Of a stretch of 64,000 bases of DNA, positions 29,681 to 38,853 are shown piece by piece. Numbering within the stretch: the first letter of the stretch is position 1; the number at the start of each line of letters is the position of its first letter. Under the pieces are notes generated by a model. The model did not search any database and was not told the DNA's origin. It saw only the letters and a list, made by a program, of their open reading frames with translations. A program made the position numbers and the translations under genes. The stretch spans positions 1-64,000 of the forward strand of contig JBCCXA010000021.1 in NCBI GenBank assembly GCA_039192515.1, read 5' to 3'. The DNA comes from Verrucomicrobiota bacterium. GTDB lineage: Bacteria > Verrucomicrobiota > Verrucomicrobiia > Methylacidiphilales > JBCCWR01.

Positions 29681-30235
29681 GTTTCCAAGATTTTTGACGA
29701 ATTTGTAAAAGCAAAGAAACAGGATGGCAGAAGCCTTAGGTATCTCAGCGATTGCCGAAGCCGCTTAGGTATCTTCACTAAAAGTTTCAGGGGATTTATT
29801 ACCGAGATTGAACATAATCTGCTTGAGGATTGGTTGCGCTCGTTAGATGGATCTCCAAGGACTCGCAACAATTACCGTAGAGCCATCATTACACTATTTC
29901 GCTATGCGCGCTCCAGAGGATATTTACCAAAAAATGAACCCACAGAGGCCGATTCCCTTGAATTAGCTAAAGATGCTGGAAATGAGATCGGAATTTTCAC
30001 TCCTGAGCAAATGTCACAGTTGTTGGCCAACTCACCCAAAAATCTAATCCCTTACCTTACACTTGGAGCCTTCGCGGGTCTATGCCATGCGGAAATTATT
30101 ACGCTCCATTGGGAGGATATAGACTTTCATAATGGATTAATCAGAGTTAAGGCAGCCAAAGCTAAAACAGCACAAAATAGACTAGTTCCAATGGTAGAGA
30201 ATCTTCTGACCAGGCTAAGTTTGAACGCGAGCTGA
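29681..30235 (+). pseudogene. Tyrosine recombinase (phage integrase) remnant
   Basis: An open frame from 29681, just after a TAG, shows the SAM-like N-terminal domain of a tyrosine recombinase (EDWLRSLDGSPRTRNNYRR, LFRYARSRGYL) and the start of the catalytic domain (LGAFAGLCHAEIITLHWEDID). The first catalytic arginine, normally in GLRxxE, is Cys here (GLCHAE), and the rest of the catalytic domain with the H-x-x-R and Tyr is missing. No start codon begins the frame; the first ATG at 29834 would make a 133-aa fragment. It is dead as a recombinase. Confidence 0.75.
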
Positions 30236-30486
30236 TCAGAGAGCGAACCATAGCAGGGTTGGAATCCTCCAGAGCGAGCGGAAGGCTAGGGGGACGTAAA
30301 TTTGCTTTGAGTAAAGCGAAAGTGCGTTGAGCACAGGCGGCAATGGGAAATAAAGAAACAGTCTTGAGTGAGTTATGTTGAAAGCTAGGAGTTATACCGC
30401 CTACGCCTTACCGCTATCTAAGTCCAGAAGGTGGTTTGCGTAGTAATGGAGTAAAGGTCCTTAAATTTGCGCAATATATATACTAA
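30214..30486 (+). pseudogene. Serine recombinase (resolvase/invertase) C-terminal remnant
   Basis: In another frame, directly behind the integrase piece, the translation gives FERELIRERTIAGLESSRAS, then GRLGGRK, AMGNKETVLSELC and KLGVIPPTPYRYLSPEGGLR. This is the conserved end of the Tn3-resolvase/DNA-invertase family with its helix-turn-helix. Two in-frame TGA codons (30328-30330 and 30379-30381) break it, and the catalytic N-terminal domain is absent. A deletion has joined parts of two different recombinase genes. Confidence 0.7.
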
Positions 30487-30565
30487 TGTGTCATTATTAT
30501 TAAATTCAAATGCTGAAACTGTTTTTTTTGACAAATATGGGCAATTTGCTAATCGTCGTAGCGCG

Positions 30566-32863
30566 ATGAAGCAACAAGTAAAAATTTATAAGACTATCGG
30601 ACTAACAATCTTTAATTTAACAGTTTTCGCATTCTATGCTATTGCAGGGAGTAATATAATTCTTCCTGGTTCAGAGGATGGCAAACTTACAGAGGAAATT
30701 TGGTACGATGTGCCAGGAGAAACTTTTGATGAACACATCATAAGAAATATCTTTGAAAGACATTCAGATGCTAAGAATAGCCTAATCGAAACTTTGGCTA
30801 AGGATGTAGGAGATAATTACATCCGTAGAGTAAGAGGTTACATAACGGCTCCAGAGACAGGTTTATATACATTTTGGGCGAGTGGAGACAATGCAGTATC
30901 TGTGTGGCTATCGAGTAGCGAATCAAAATTTGATAAGGAAAATATAATCGATTCACGCTATTGGGGTGGGCCTAAGCAATGGGATAATCATCCTTCTCAA
31001 AAATCCTCACCTCTAGAGTTAGAAGCTGGCAAGAAGTACTATTTTGAGGTGTTACATAAGGAAGATTCAAGAGGGAGTCACTTTTCCGTAGCATGGACGA
31101 CTCCCAGTGCAAAAAGAAAAGTAATCAAGTCACAGTATCTTTCAAGCTATTCCGGACAAAGCAATGATCTAGATGATGACGAGCTTTTGGATGCGTGGGA
31201 AATAGAAAATGGATTAAATGCGGGTGTAAGTGGTGCAGAAAGTATATCGGAAGGTAAGTATGGTGACTCAGATCTGGACGGCTTAACTAATTACGAGGAA
31301 ATGCTGACAGGTAGTTCACCCGTCCTTGCAGATACAGACTTAGATGGTGTTACTGACTTCGAAGAATATTACTTCTTTCATAGCAATCTTAATGAGCAGG
31401 ATGTAGGTGCTTTTAATATGGTTGCAACCTTTAGCGGATCTGAGATAACAGATGAGTTTGGTTTATGGGAAATAGAAGATGAGATTATTAAACAAAGAGG
31501 ACGAAGAGGTTCTATCACTTACTCTATTAATCTCAGTCAGAGCGGGCTATATGCTCTGAAATTTAATATTGAGGCATATGCAGGAGGAGAATATAACTAC
31601 TTGCACGATTTTGTAATTAGCCTAAACGGGAACTTTTTACAGCGTGAAAGAATCCGAATTGTCCCTTTAGGTAAAACCAGCCTGATTGTTTTAACCCCGT
31701 GGTTAGAATCAAATACTAACTATGATGTTACGTTGTATGTTGATAACACCTACCCTCAAAGGAAAATTGCCGTAAACTCCCTTGAAATTCAAGCAGCTGG
31801 CGGAGAAGATTCAAATGGAGATAACACTCCTGACTGGGTGGAGAGGAAAATAGAAGCAAGAAATGGTTTTGCTAAAGAGCAGGTCTATAGCATGACATCA
31901 CCAGCATATATCGAGGGTAAGGTGGCTTATCCAAGTCTAATGAATGCAAATGGGGTGAATCCAGTGCCATTACCTAACGATAAATTTTATGCTTACCTGC
32001 CTCTAAATGCAGAACGGCCTGAAACATTTGTATTTGAGTTTGAAAACAGTGCTTTATTAGACCAAGTTGTTGTTCATTGGTTTAAAACAAACCTTTTGAA
32101 TAGCGAAGATCTTACTATCAAAAAAGGAGACTCTCTATTATTCACCGCTTATAAAACACAAGAAACTCAAGGCAGCGAATCTTATTCGCTTAGTATATCA
32201 GGCAAGCAGTATAATCAGGATTCTAGCATAGCGGTTCCAGTCAAATTTGATGAAGCAGGTGATCATGAGTTAACTTTCACACATAGTGATGAAGCAGGCA
32301 CTGTTACTAATGGAAGTATTATTGTCAAAGTGCTAGAGCTACCAAATGTAGAAGGACCCACTTGTATTTCAGGATACCCCATAGAATGGAATCTAGAAAA
32401 TCTACCAAATGAATTTAGCATAGAAGTTGATAAATCAGTCATATCTGACCAGATTTCGGAGCGAGTGATAGCCCTAGAAACAAAATCACCTGAATCTAAG
32501 CTTGCAGCAATCCGACTCAAAGCAACAGGTGAGGCTGTGGGATTAATCAATATTAATAGCGCGAATATTCGTTCGAGTGAAAAAACAGGATTTTATCAAA
32601 TTGGAACACAAGACGATGGGAAAGAGATTTGGAGCATGCCGGTAGTTTTGACTGGCGATCTCAATGAGGCCTATGTTCAATGTAATATCTTTATAGGCGG
32701 CGTTACCTATGATGATGGAACAACAAAAAAGGACCTAACCTTGTCAGACTTCGATGAGTTTGGGCGTGCCTTCTTAAAATTTGTCAAAGATCCCAAGGCG
32801 CATTCCAATTGTCACAGATTTAAAGTGATCAAAGATAATACGGAAATAGCTTACTTTCACTAA
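30566..32863 (+). CDS. Secreted PA14-domain protein with calcium-binding repeats
   Basis: A 765-aa exported protein. From ATG 30566 the N terminus is a signal peptide (basic start, then LTIFNLTVFAFYAIAG). Residues about 35-200 form a PA14 domain (RRVRGYITAPETGLYTFW, WLSSSE, GKKYYFEVLHKE), a sugar- or surface-binding module. Residues about 200-270 carry thrombospondin type 3-like Asp repeats (DSDLDGLTNYEE, DTDLDGVTDFEE). The remaining 500 residues are beta-rich and unrecognised, with one more SNGDNTPD site. The frame extends upstream to a TTG at 30467, but that would put residues before the signal. It lies next to recombinase remnants and heads a run of exported proteins. Confidence 0.75.
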   Translation: MKQQVKIYKTIGLTIFNLTVFAFYAIAGSNIILPGSEDGKLTEEIWYDVPGETFDEHIIRNIFERHSDAKNSLIETLAKDVGDNYIRRVRGYITAPETGLYTFWASGDNAVSVWLSSSESKFDKENIIDSRYWGGPKQWDNHPSQKSSPLELEAGKKYYFEVLHKEDSRGSHFSVAWTTPSAKRKVIKSQYLSSYSGQSNDLDDDELLDAWEIENGLNAGVSGAESISEGKYGDSDLDGLTNYEEMLTGSSPVLADTDLDGVTDFEEYYFFHSNLNEQDVGAFNMVATFSGSEITDEFGLWEIEDEIIKQRGRRGSITYSINLSQSGLYALKFNIEAYAGGEYNYLHDFVISLNGNFLQRERIRIVPLGKTSLIVLTPWLESNTNYDVTLYVDNTYPQRKIAVNSLEIQAAGGEDSNGDNTPDWVERKIEARNGFAKEQVYSMTSPAYIEGKVAYPSLMNANGVNPVPLPNDKFYAYLPLNAERPETFVFEFENSALLDQVVVHWFKTNLLNSEDLTIKKGDSLLFTAYKTQETQGSESYSLSISGKQYNQDSSIAVPVKFDEAGDHELTFTHSDEAGTVTNGSIIVKVLELPNVEGPTCISGYPIEWNLENLPNEFSIEVDKSVISDQISERVIALETKSPESKLAAIRLKATGEAVGLININSANIRSSEKTGFYQIGTQDDGKEIWSMPVVLTGDLNEAYVQCNIFIGGVTYDDGTTKKDLTLSDFDEFGRAFLKFVKDPKAHSNCHRFKVIKDNTEIAYFH

Positions 32864-32890
32864 TACTGGTAATGGGGCTTAAGCGACAGA

Positions 32891-33757
32891 ATGAAATTTT
32901 TATCTCATATTAAATTTGCTGCACCTGTAGCTCTATTGACTATAGGAGTAATCTTTTGTTTGTTGCTTGCTGCATCTAAGGAGAAAAAAAAGAATAATTC
33001 TGGCCAGATAACAGAGGAGCAATCGAAGCTAACAAATAAGGAAAGTTACTATAATGATCTTTCCGCAATAAGTGTCACGCACGGCATTCATGACGATAAG
33101 AAAAATCACGTATTAGGAAAAGCAGAGACTTCGACTCATGCGAGGCAAGCTTTGCAGCCTAGTGCTACTAACAAGGGAAATCAAAGAATAGATAACAATG
33201 GCTTTACTACGATGAAAGCTGAGGCTTGGAGTCATAATGCCTATGAGTTTGTAAATCACCTTCGCCAAGCTCCTGATCTGAAGCTTAAGCATGATGAGAT
33301 CATGGATTTTCTTGATGGAATAAGTCATTCAGGTTGGGATGAAAACTATCGAAATTGGATAGGGGATGAGCTAATGACTGCCTTAAGGGTTGATACTCCA
33401 GAAACAGCTTATGCTGATTTATTAAGAATTCTTGACTCTGATTCATCATCCGAGGCTATGAAAGACTATAGCATTCAGCACATTGCGCATTTAATTAATG
33501 ACAATATTGTTGGTGCTGAGGCTGTTGGCCGCCTTTGGCATGAGCTGAATAAAGGGGATGCGGCAACAGCTGGCACAAGTCTTATGGCCTTATATCGTAT
33601 TAGCGAAAGTCAAGCGGAGCTCGTAGACCAAAACCAAATTATTAATTTTGCAATGAATACTCTCCAAGAGGGTAGTAACGATAGTCGACTACTTGATTCC
33701 TCAAAGGGAATTCTTGCAGATCATAAAGTGACCAATTTATTAACCAACAATAATTAA
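32891..33757 (+). CDS. Membrane-anchored protein of unknown function, 288 aa
   Basis: One N-terminal membrane segment (APVALLTIGVIFCLLLAA) followed by a charged linker and a soluble, helix-rich domain (about 100-285) with repeats of the sort seen in HEAT-like folds (LRILDSDSSSEAMKDYSIQHIAHLI). No family recognised. It follows the PA14 protein by 27 bases and precedes another exported protein by 13, so the three are probably co-transcribed. Confidence 0.6.
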   Translation: MKFLSHIKFAAPVALLTIGVIFCLLLAASKEKKKNNSGQITEEQSKLTNKESYYNDLSAISVTHGIHDDKKNHVLGKAETSTHARQALQPSATNKGNQRIDNNGFTTMKAEAWSHNAYEFVNHLRQAPDLKLKHDEIMDFLDGISHSGWDENYRNWIGDELMTALRVDTPETAYADLLRILDSDSSSEAMKDYSIQHIAHLINDNIVGAEAVGRLWHELNKGDAATAGTSLMALYRISESQAELVDQNQIINFAMNTLQEGSNDSRLLDSSKGILADHKVTNLLTNNN

Positions 33758-33770
33758 AGAAGATATAGAG

Positions 33771-34580
33771 ATGAAATACACAATTCTAAAATCAATGTCG
33801 CTGCCCATCATATGTGCAGTATTTACTTCAAATGTAATATTAGCCAGCAATCCTCCTGGTGCTAAGCCTACCAAAGGAAAAGATGAAAAAGAAGTAGAAG
33901 TTACAGATGCAACAGAGAAAGCAGAGAAATTTGCTACAGATTATAAAGATGAGGCGAATAAAATAATTGACAGTCTAGACATAGATACCTCAGCGGTGGA
34001 GGACTTTCTTAAAGATTTAGATTTAGGTTGGACTGCAAATCGAATTAAAAACGAGGCTATTGAAATTGCCAAGAACGCCAAAGATATTCTAGTGAAAGCT
34101 GCAAAAGAGCAATCTAGTAAATTTGTAGACCAAGCGGCAAAGACGTATACGGATTCAACTAAAAAAATTAATCCTAACGCAAAGTTCCAAGGAAATTATT
34201 CTTTTTTTGATGGATGTTGCGATGAAGCTAAATGGACAAGAGTAGGTGCTAATGTCACCGGAACAAGAGGGGCTAAAGCAAGCGGCAAGCTAGATATATC
34301 TTTTCGTGCCGGAGGTAGTGCGGGCGTAGAAGTCACAGTCCCGTTTAAAGTTTCCGTTACATTGGAAATCAAATTTGATGTTGCTAAAAGTTTAAATCCT
34401 TTAGCACCTAGATCTGGAATGGGTTCAACACTTGAGGTTGAAGGGACGCCAACTTGGGATTTATCTGTTAGTGGTAGTGCTGGTGGTGGCGCGCTGATTA
34501 TAGTTACAGTGGGGGGAGGAACAACAAATTCTGACACTTTAAAAGATGTTAAGGCGACATTAGATTCTGGCTGCAGCTAG
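33771..34580 (+). CDS. Exported protein with helical N-half and Gly/Ser-rich C-half
   Basis: A 269-aa protein with a signal peptide (SLPIICAVFTSNVILAS). Residues about 40-140 are strongly helical and rich in Lys, Glu and Ala. Residues 140-269 are beta-like and rich in Gly, Ser, Thr and Val, with a double cysteine (DGCCDEAKW) and a C-terminal GCS. I recognise no family. The layout could suit a surface fibre or a membrane-active protein, but that is a guess. Confidence 0.6.
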   Translation: MKYTILKSMSLPIICAVFTSNVILASNPPGAKPTKGKDEKEVEVTDATEKAEKFATDYKDEANKIIDSLDIDTSAVEDFLKDLDLGWTANRIKNEAIEIAKNAKDILVKAAKEQSSKFVDQAAKTYTDSTKKINPNAKFQGNYSFFDGCCDEAKWTRVGANVTGTRGAKASGKLDISFRAGGSAGVEVTVPFKVSVTLEIKFDVAKSLNPLAPRSGMGSTLEVEGTPTWDLSVSGSAGGGALIIVTVGGGTTNSDTLKDVKATLDSGCS

Positions 34581-34618
34581 TACTGTTAATTTTTAATTCT
34601 AATTGTAATCCTAAGAAT

Positions 34619-35158
34619 ATGAAATTGAGTGTGTTATTATTTTCGTTTTTTTTGGTTAGCCGACTATCAGCCTCGACCGAAAACCATGTTTTATACACAA
34701 ATGACTTAGATGCTCCTCAATATATATTTTTTGGGTTAGAAGAGCCTTATAAAGAACATTTGGGGCATTGGGTGCCCATGAGGGTTTATGAAATTCCTTC
34801 CAATAGTAAAATAGCTATCAGTGTTCTACGGCTTTCTTATAATAAAGATAATAAAAAAATAGAAGCTACAGTTCAAATAGGACAATATTCAGATGAAGGA
34901 GGCATAAACAAAAGCCAACTTATTATAACGAGTTGGTTTTTTAAGCCGGGCAAATTTATGAAAGTTCCTGATTACGATGTAGTGGCAATTAAAGACGAGG
35001 CTCAGATAACTTGGAATTTGTTCTATAATAACGAGAAAACTCGAGCTATAACTGCAATTATACGAAATTCCAAAGACGATCTAAGAGAAGAGGTTTCTAT
35101 TACAAAATCAGACGCCTACTGGTCTAATGTTACCTTGTCGCATCTACCAGAAAATTAG
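34619..35158 (+). CDS. Small exported protein, first of a tandem pair
   Basis: A 179-aa protein with a signal peptide (VLLFSFFLVSRLSAS). The mature part is beta-rich, with GHWVPMRVYEIPSNSKIAISVL and WFFKPGKFMKV. The downstream broken gene has the same plan (G-x-H-x-P, IP, a long strand, then W and K-rich loop), so the two look like diverged tandem copies. No known family. Confidence 0.55.
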   Translation: MKLSVLLFSFFLVSRLSASTENHVLYTNDLDAPQYIFFGLEEPYKEHLGHWVPMRVYEIPSNSKIAISVLRLSYNKDNKKIEATVQIGQYSDEGGINKSQLIITSWFFKPGKFMKVPDYDVVAIKDEAQITWNLFYNNEKTRAITAIIRNSKDDLREEVSITKSDAYWSNVTLSHLPEN

Positions 35159-35239
35159 GATTTAGTCTAATTTCATGGTGGTATTCGCCTAAGGCAATGA
35201 AAAAATCGAAGCGCACTTAATTTTTTTGGATATTGCACA

Positions 35240-35767
35240 ATGTCAAATAAAGTTCTAATAAACTCAGTTGTATTACTTTTATTTAGTATTCATCTAATTC
35301 AGGCTGGTGAGTATATCTGTATTTCAGGTAGTGAGAGTTCAGAAAACGATCATTTTTTCTTATCTATAAACGAAAAAAGTAGGGAATTTGGAGATCACTT
35401 GCCGGTTGCTTTATTTCGCATTCCAAAAGACAACGGGTATCTAGTTAGGGTTCTGAGTGCAAGGATAAAAAGCAATGAATTTAAATTTACTGTTGGATGA
35501 TTTAAGAGAAGCGAAGAAGGCAATTCTATAGTCAAATTAACCGATTGGTCTACTAAGAGGTATCTGAATTTAAGTGATACAGATGAATTAGATTTTATTT
35601 ACATAAATAACAAAAATAAATTAGAAATCGAGGTCGTATCAAATGGCAATGAAGTTAGCTCTATTTATCTGATTGGACGAAAAGAATTGAAGGGATTTCA
35701 GGAACTTAGCATTAGCAAGGCAGCGCCTTTATGGAAATTTAGAGATGAAGTCTTATTGAAGTTTTGA
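35240..35767 (+). pseudogene. Tandem paralogue interrupted by an in-frame TGA
   Basis: An exported protein gene (signal LINSVVLLLFSIHLIQA) opens at 35240 and meets TGA at 35498-35500 after FTVG. The same frame then stays open for 88 more codons to a TGA at 35765-35767, and the extra part has protein-like composition. The paralogue upstream has a matching stretch (TVQIGQYSDEGG against FTVG-stop-FKRSEEGN). A single change of TGG or another codon to TGA would explain it. It is a recent pseudogene, or a readthrough case. Confidence 0.6.
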
Positions 35768-35804
35768 GCCGTGTATGCAGTCAAACCTAATTAGTCGATT
35801 GTGA

Positions 35805-36035
35805 AGATTTTTTGAATTTATCGTATATCTGGATTTAGGTACAGAGATTGCACTTGCTAGGACTAAAGAGGCGGTAAGTTATGGGCCGTTCATATTAGAA
35901 CAACTCGTAGAACATTTTTCCACTATTTGGGGTAATCGGGATGTTCAATTCAACGAGGAATGGTATCTAACATTTGTTATTGGCCAATTAGATGGTGATA
36001 AATTATTTAAAGAATATTGTTGGAATAATGAGTGA
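35805..36035 (+). pseudogene. Headless gene remnant, about 76 codons
   Basis: A frame free of stops but without a start codon encodes protein-like sequence (LDLGTEIALARTKEAV, FNEEWYLTFVIGQLDG) and ends with TGA. It probably is the tail of a lost gene in this decaying stretch. No family recognised. The rest of the gap to the tRNA (36036-36309) shows no gene; it has an inverted CTTGTATT/AATACAAG pair of unclear meaning. Confidence 0.35.
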
Positions 36036-36309
36036 TCTTTAGGGAATAGTTTATTTTTAAAGTATTATGTAAAAGATCAGGATAAAGCTTACACAGACCG
36101 TCTCAATATCGCCTTGAGTTCTTCACAATACCAATAGCAAAAAATAGGTGCAAAATTAAGTTCACCTTGATGTAAGACCCTTTTTTTGAATGTGCGAAAC
36201 CTATCCTATGCTTATTGCTGCTCCACAACTTGTATTTATCGCTTACGCGATGGGCAAGACAACTAGCTCTCGTCCCGTTGTTTTAGGATAATACAAGCTG
36301 CGCTTGAAA

Positions 36310-36386
36310 TGGGGCGATCGACGGGACTTGAACCCGCGACAACCTGAACCACAATCAGGGGCTCTACCAACTGAGCTACGACCGCC
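36310..36386 (-). tRNA. tRNA-His (anticodon GTG)
   Basis: The reverse strand folds as a tRNA: acceptor stem GCGGTCG with CGATCGC, D-arm AGCTCAGTTGGTAGAGC, anticodon stem CCTGA/TCAGG with loop TTGTGGT (anticodon GTG, His), T-arm GTTCAAGTC. The histidine-specific extra G at position -1 is encoded, facing C73, and CCA is encoded. Its 3' end faces the accessory region, as it would at an integration site, but I see no copy of the 3' end elsewhere. Confidence 0.95.
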
Positions 36387-36467
36387 ATTTATTTCGAACT
36401 TAAAATTGTAATGGCTTCTGAGCCGGTTTCAATAGCAAATTCTCGTGTGCTATGATATAAGAATTTT

Positions 36468-36815
36468 ATGAAGCCGCCGAAGCAGAATCCATCAGATAAA
36501 TCAAGTGACAAAGACCCCGAAATCCAAGATTTTCTAGCTCAGCATTTATTTCTTCTTTGTATGGCTGATATCTATGGAGCTTATGCCAGCACCTTGAAGA
36601 CGGATAAGCTTGGTCTAGCCATTAGTCGCCTAACTCAGATTTCGAGCGAGTTGGTCAATGAACTGGGTATTGATCCCCAAGCAGCTAAACAATTCATCGA
36701 AAAACGATGCACAGATGAAGAACAACAATCCATTAACGCGATGGAGAAAAGGTTTGGAACAAGATCAGATACCAAGCCCTACAAGAAGATTCTAGAAGCC
36801 CTGGATCCTAATTAG
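36468..36815 (+). CDS. Hypothetical protein, 115 aa
   Basis: A charged, helical protein without a signal peptide. Features: a Pro/Ser/Asp-rich start, a middle helix HLFLLCMADIYGAYASTL, and the C-terminal end KPYKKILEALDPN. No family recognised. It is divergent from the tRNA-His gene and is the only intact-looking gene in this stretch. Confidence 0.5.
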   Translation: MKPPKQNPSDKSSDKDPEIQDFLAQHLFLLCMADIYGAYASTLKTDKLGLAISRLTQISSELVNELGIDPQAAKQFIEKRCTDEEQQSINAMEKRFGTRSDTKPYKKILEALDPN

Positions 36816-36867
36816 TCGGCACTGATAAAACCAATTCTAGAGAATTGACTCCTACAATACCTCATCT

Positions 36868-37056
36868 ATGTCTTCCCTCTATGAGCCTAGCTTCGGTCTA
36901 TTTGAAATTGAGAACTAGCTAGTCCTAGATTTTGTAGCCTTAACCAAGGGGTCTACTGTCAGTGGAATCCATTACTCCGACTATAAATTCGATCTATTAA
37001 ATTGTGGTGAAGTCGAAACATTATTTGGAATATCATTTCAGTATTTATGCTCATAG
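36868..37056 (+). pseudogene. Possible short gene remnant with in-frame TAG
   Basis: An ATG opens SSLYEPSFGLFEIEN, stops at TAG (36916-36918), and the same frame then gives LVLDFVALTKGSTVSGIHYS and on to a TAG at 37054. The composition is protein-like, but there is no family match. The rest of 36816-37124 shows nothing I can name. Confidence 0.25.
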
Positions 37057-37284
37057 GAACTTTACAACTTATAGACCCTTTCATGAATATTTTTTTGCAA
37101 AATGAGCTAAAATCTCATTCTTCTCTAGTCAGTGAGCTCTTTGACTAACTCGAGGTATTTACTGGGCAATTCGTAAAATTCTTTAAAACTAAATTCATCA
37201 GTAATATTTTTAACTATCATTCCCTATCAACTTTCACAACCTGGAAGCGAGCTGGAGGAAACATGCCGCCAGTTACGTCAGCCA

Positions 37285-37650
37285 CTATTTCGATTGTAGT
37301 GTCTTAGCACTAACTTCTTTGAGAGAGTCGTCTTTTAAAACAAATAAAGGTGTTACTGGCTTAGTCGAAATTTGATAAAACCCCCTAGGGTCATAATACC
37401 ATTTATTACTCCCTCTTTCATTTCCCCTAGACCAATGAATATCAATGATATAACTGAAATTAGGATGGGTCTCTCTGGTAAAACTTCGATCTAAATAGAA
37501 ATGGTAAAACGCAGAAAAATCACTTGGATCAGTAAGCTCTTTAATTAAACCCGACTCTATCGTCTCGATAGTAACTGATTGTATGATTAAATCATCTTTT
37601 TTGGTGCAAGATACCAATAGGGTTAGAACCAATAGAAGATATTTAATCAT
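37285..37650 (-). CDS. Putative lipoprotein, possibly frameshifted
   Basis: A 121-aa protein with a lipoprotein signal (YLLLVLTLLVSC, cysteine 15). The mature part has SAFYHFYLDRSFTRE and FSYIIDIHWSRG. It overlaps the membrane protein gene upstream by ATGA. The frame closes at SAKTLQSK, but a neighbouring frame continues with IEIVADVTGGMFPPARFQVV and then a third with ITDEFSFKEFYELPSKYLE to a stop at 37125. The gene may therefore be longer and broken by two frame changes. No known family. Confidence 0.5.
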   Translation of the reverse strand: MIKYLLLVLTLLVSCTKKDDLIIQSVTIETIESGLIKELTDPSDFSAFYHFYLDRSFTRETHPNFSYIIDIHWSRGNERGSNKWYYDPRGFYQISTKPVTPLFVLKDDSLKEVSAKTLQSK

Positions 37651-37931
37651 AAAATGCTACCTCTTGCAGAACGCCAACTAGCATATCCGGTTCTAATATC
37701 GAAGGAATTATCTGAAAGTCTTTGTTGCAATAAATCACCTGCTAAATAAAAAAAGGAACAAGTAAGCATTGAGGGGAGTAGATACCACCAGAGAAACTCC
37801 AACCCCAAATATCCTTTATCCGAATTGTGGTATACTATACAGGTGAGCAATGAAGAAAATAATCCAGACATAAGTGCAAAAACCAGCGTAACTACTTCTA
37901 ACGTCAAAGGTCTATGAGAGGTATTAAGCAT
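37647..37931 (-). CDS. Small membrane protein, 94 aa
   Basis: Two hydrophobic segments (VVTLVFALMSGLFSSLLTCIV and FLWWYLLPSMLTCSFFYLAG) separated by a short polar loop, with a polar C-terminal tail. The stop overlaps the next start (ATGA), so it is translated with the lipoprotein. Function unknown. Confidence 0.5.
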   Translation of the reverse strand: MLNTSHRPLTLEVVTLVFALMSGLFSSLLTCIVYHNSDKGYLGLEFLWWYLLPSMLTCSFFYLAGDLLQQRLSDNSFDIRTGYASWRSARGSIL

Positions 37932-38294
37932 TCTATTTAGGCCCTTAGCAACTTAGCTATTATCATCCAGTCCAAGATATCTATATCGAACTATTAAGTG
38001 AAAAGTTTTGCCCTCATTGCCGGGGGTTACACAAACTACCGAACTGCCATCCATTAATCTTATTTACCCTATGGTTCCTGCGGTTACGGATCATAGCCAA
38101 ATCAGCCGGCCAGAAGCTCTAAATTGCGCTTCGGCATTCATCTAATTATACTCACTATAATTATTATTTGCGCTATTTGGGATTACCCACCTTAGCTTTT
38201 AGAGATCCACATTTGCTTAATAATCTGGAATATAATTCCAAAAGACAAGGGCATGTATTTCCGGAATGTATATTGAGCGTTTAGGGGACGAAAT
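37932..38294. other. Gap with only a weak coding remnant
   Basis: No gene can be supported. One + strand frame gives FCPHCRGLHKLPNCHP followed by a hydrophobic run and a stop, which could be the relic of a zinc-ribbon protein or transposase. An AGGGGA ribosome-binding site for the next gene lies at its end (38283). Confidence 0.3.
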
Positions 38295-38843
38295 GTGTTA
38301 GATAGTAATCCAATAAAGAAGAAAAAATTTATGAATCCATATGATTACTCTAAAGAACACCGGCTCAGCAGTCAAACAACCGAAATAAAACTAGATTCTG
38401 AAAGGGAGATCAAGCAGCGCAGCCAGTCAACACCGCAAAATATTACCATTACCGAGACCCAGTGGCCTAATGACGAAGAGCTCATCGTTCCCACCACCAA
38501 CACTATTTATCTCAGCCAAAAAATAGATGAATTTATCTTCAAACTGGGTTACACCAGTGTACACACGGTCGGAATTCTCCTACAGCTCTTGATCGATGGA
38601 AAAATCAGAATCACTTACAAAAACCACACAGAACGCCTAGAGTTGGTTGATGACAAACATCTTATGAACCGACGTGATGCCCTGGATATGTTTGAAAAAT
38701 ATATTGCCAAATGCCAAGGCAACCAGGACCTTACCGAAGCTGACGATGTCAGTGAAAAAGCCTATATGACCCAAAAGATCATAGTGCAAATCCCTGACGA
38801 GGCACGTAGACAATATAACCAGCGCCTGCTTGATAAGAAGTAA
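38295..38843 (+). CDS. Hypothetical protein, 182 aa
   Basis: A cytoplasmic protein with a charged, probably disordered first 60 residues and a more ordered helical domain (IDEFIFKLGYTSVHTVGILLQLL, MNRRDALDMFEKYIAKCQG). No family recognised. The GTG at 38295 has AGGGG 6 bases upstream and is my chosen start; ATG 38331 is the alternative. It is convergent with the endonuclease-like gene. Confidence 0.55.
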   Translation: MLDSNPIKKKKFMNPYDYSKEHRLSSQTTEIKLDSEREIKQRSQSTPQNITITETQWPNDEELIVPTTNTIYLSQKIDEFIFKLGYTSVHTVGILLQLLIDGKIRITYKNHTERLELVDDKHLMNRRDALDMFEKYIAKCQGNQDLTEADDVSEKAYMTQKIIVQIPDEARRQYNQRLLDKK

Positions 38844-38853
38844 GCTACCACTA

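Noticed and set aside
34196..34537. 113-aa - strand frame rich in Pro, Ser and Thr
   Set aside because: Mirror of the Gly/Ser-rich end of the exported 269-aa protein, which has a signal peptide and operon spacing.
36310..36386. tRNA-His 3' end as a proven attachment site
   Set aside because: No direct repeat of the tRNA 3' end was found near the integrase remnant, so no att site is annotated.
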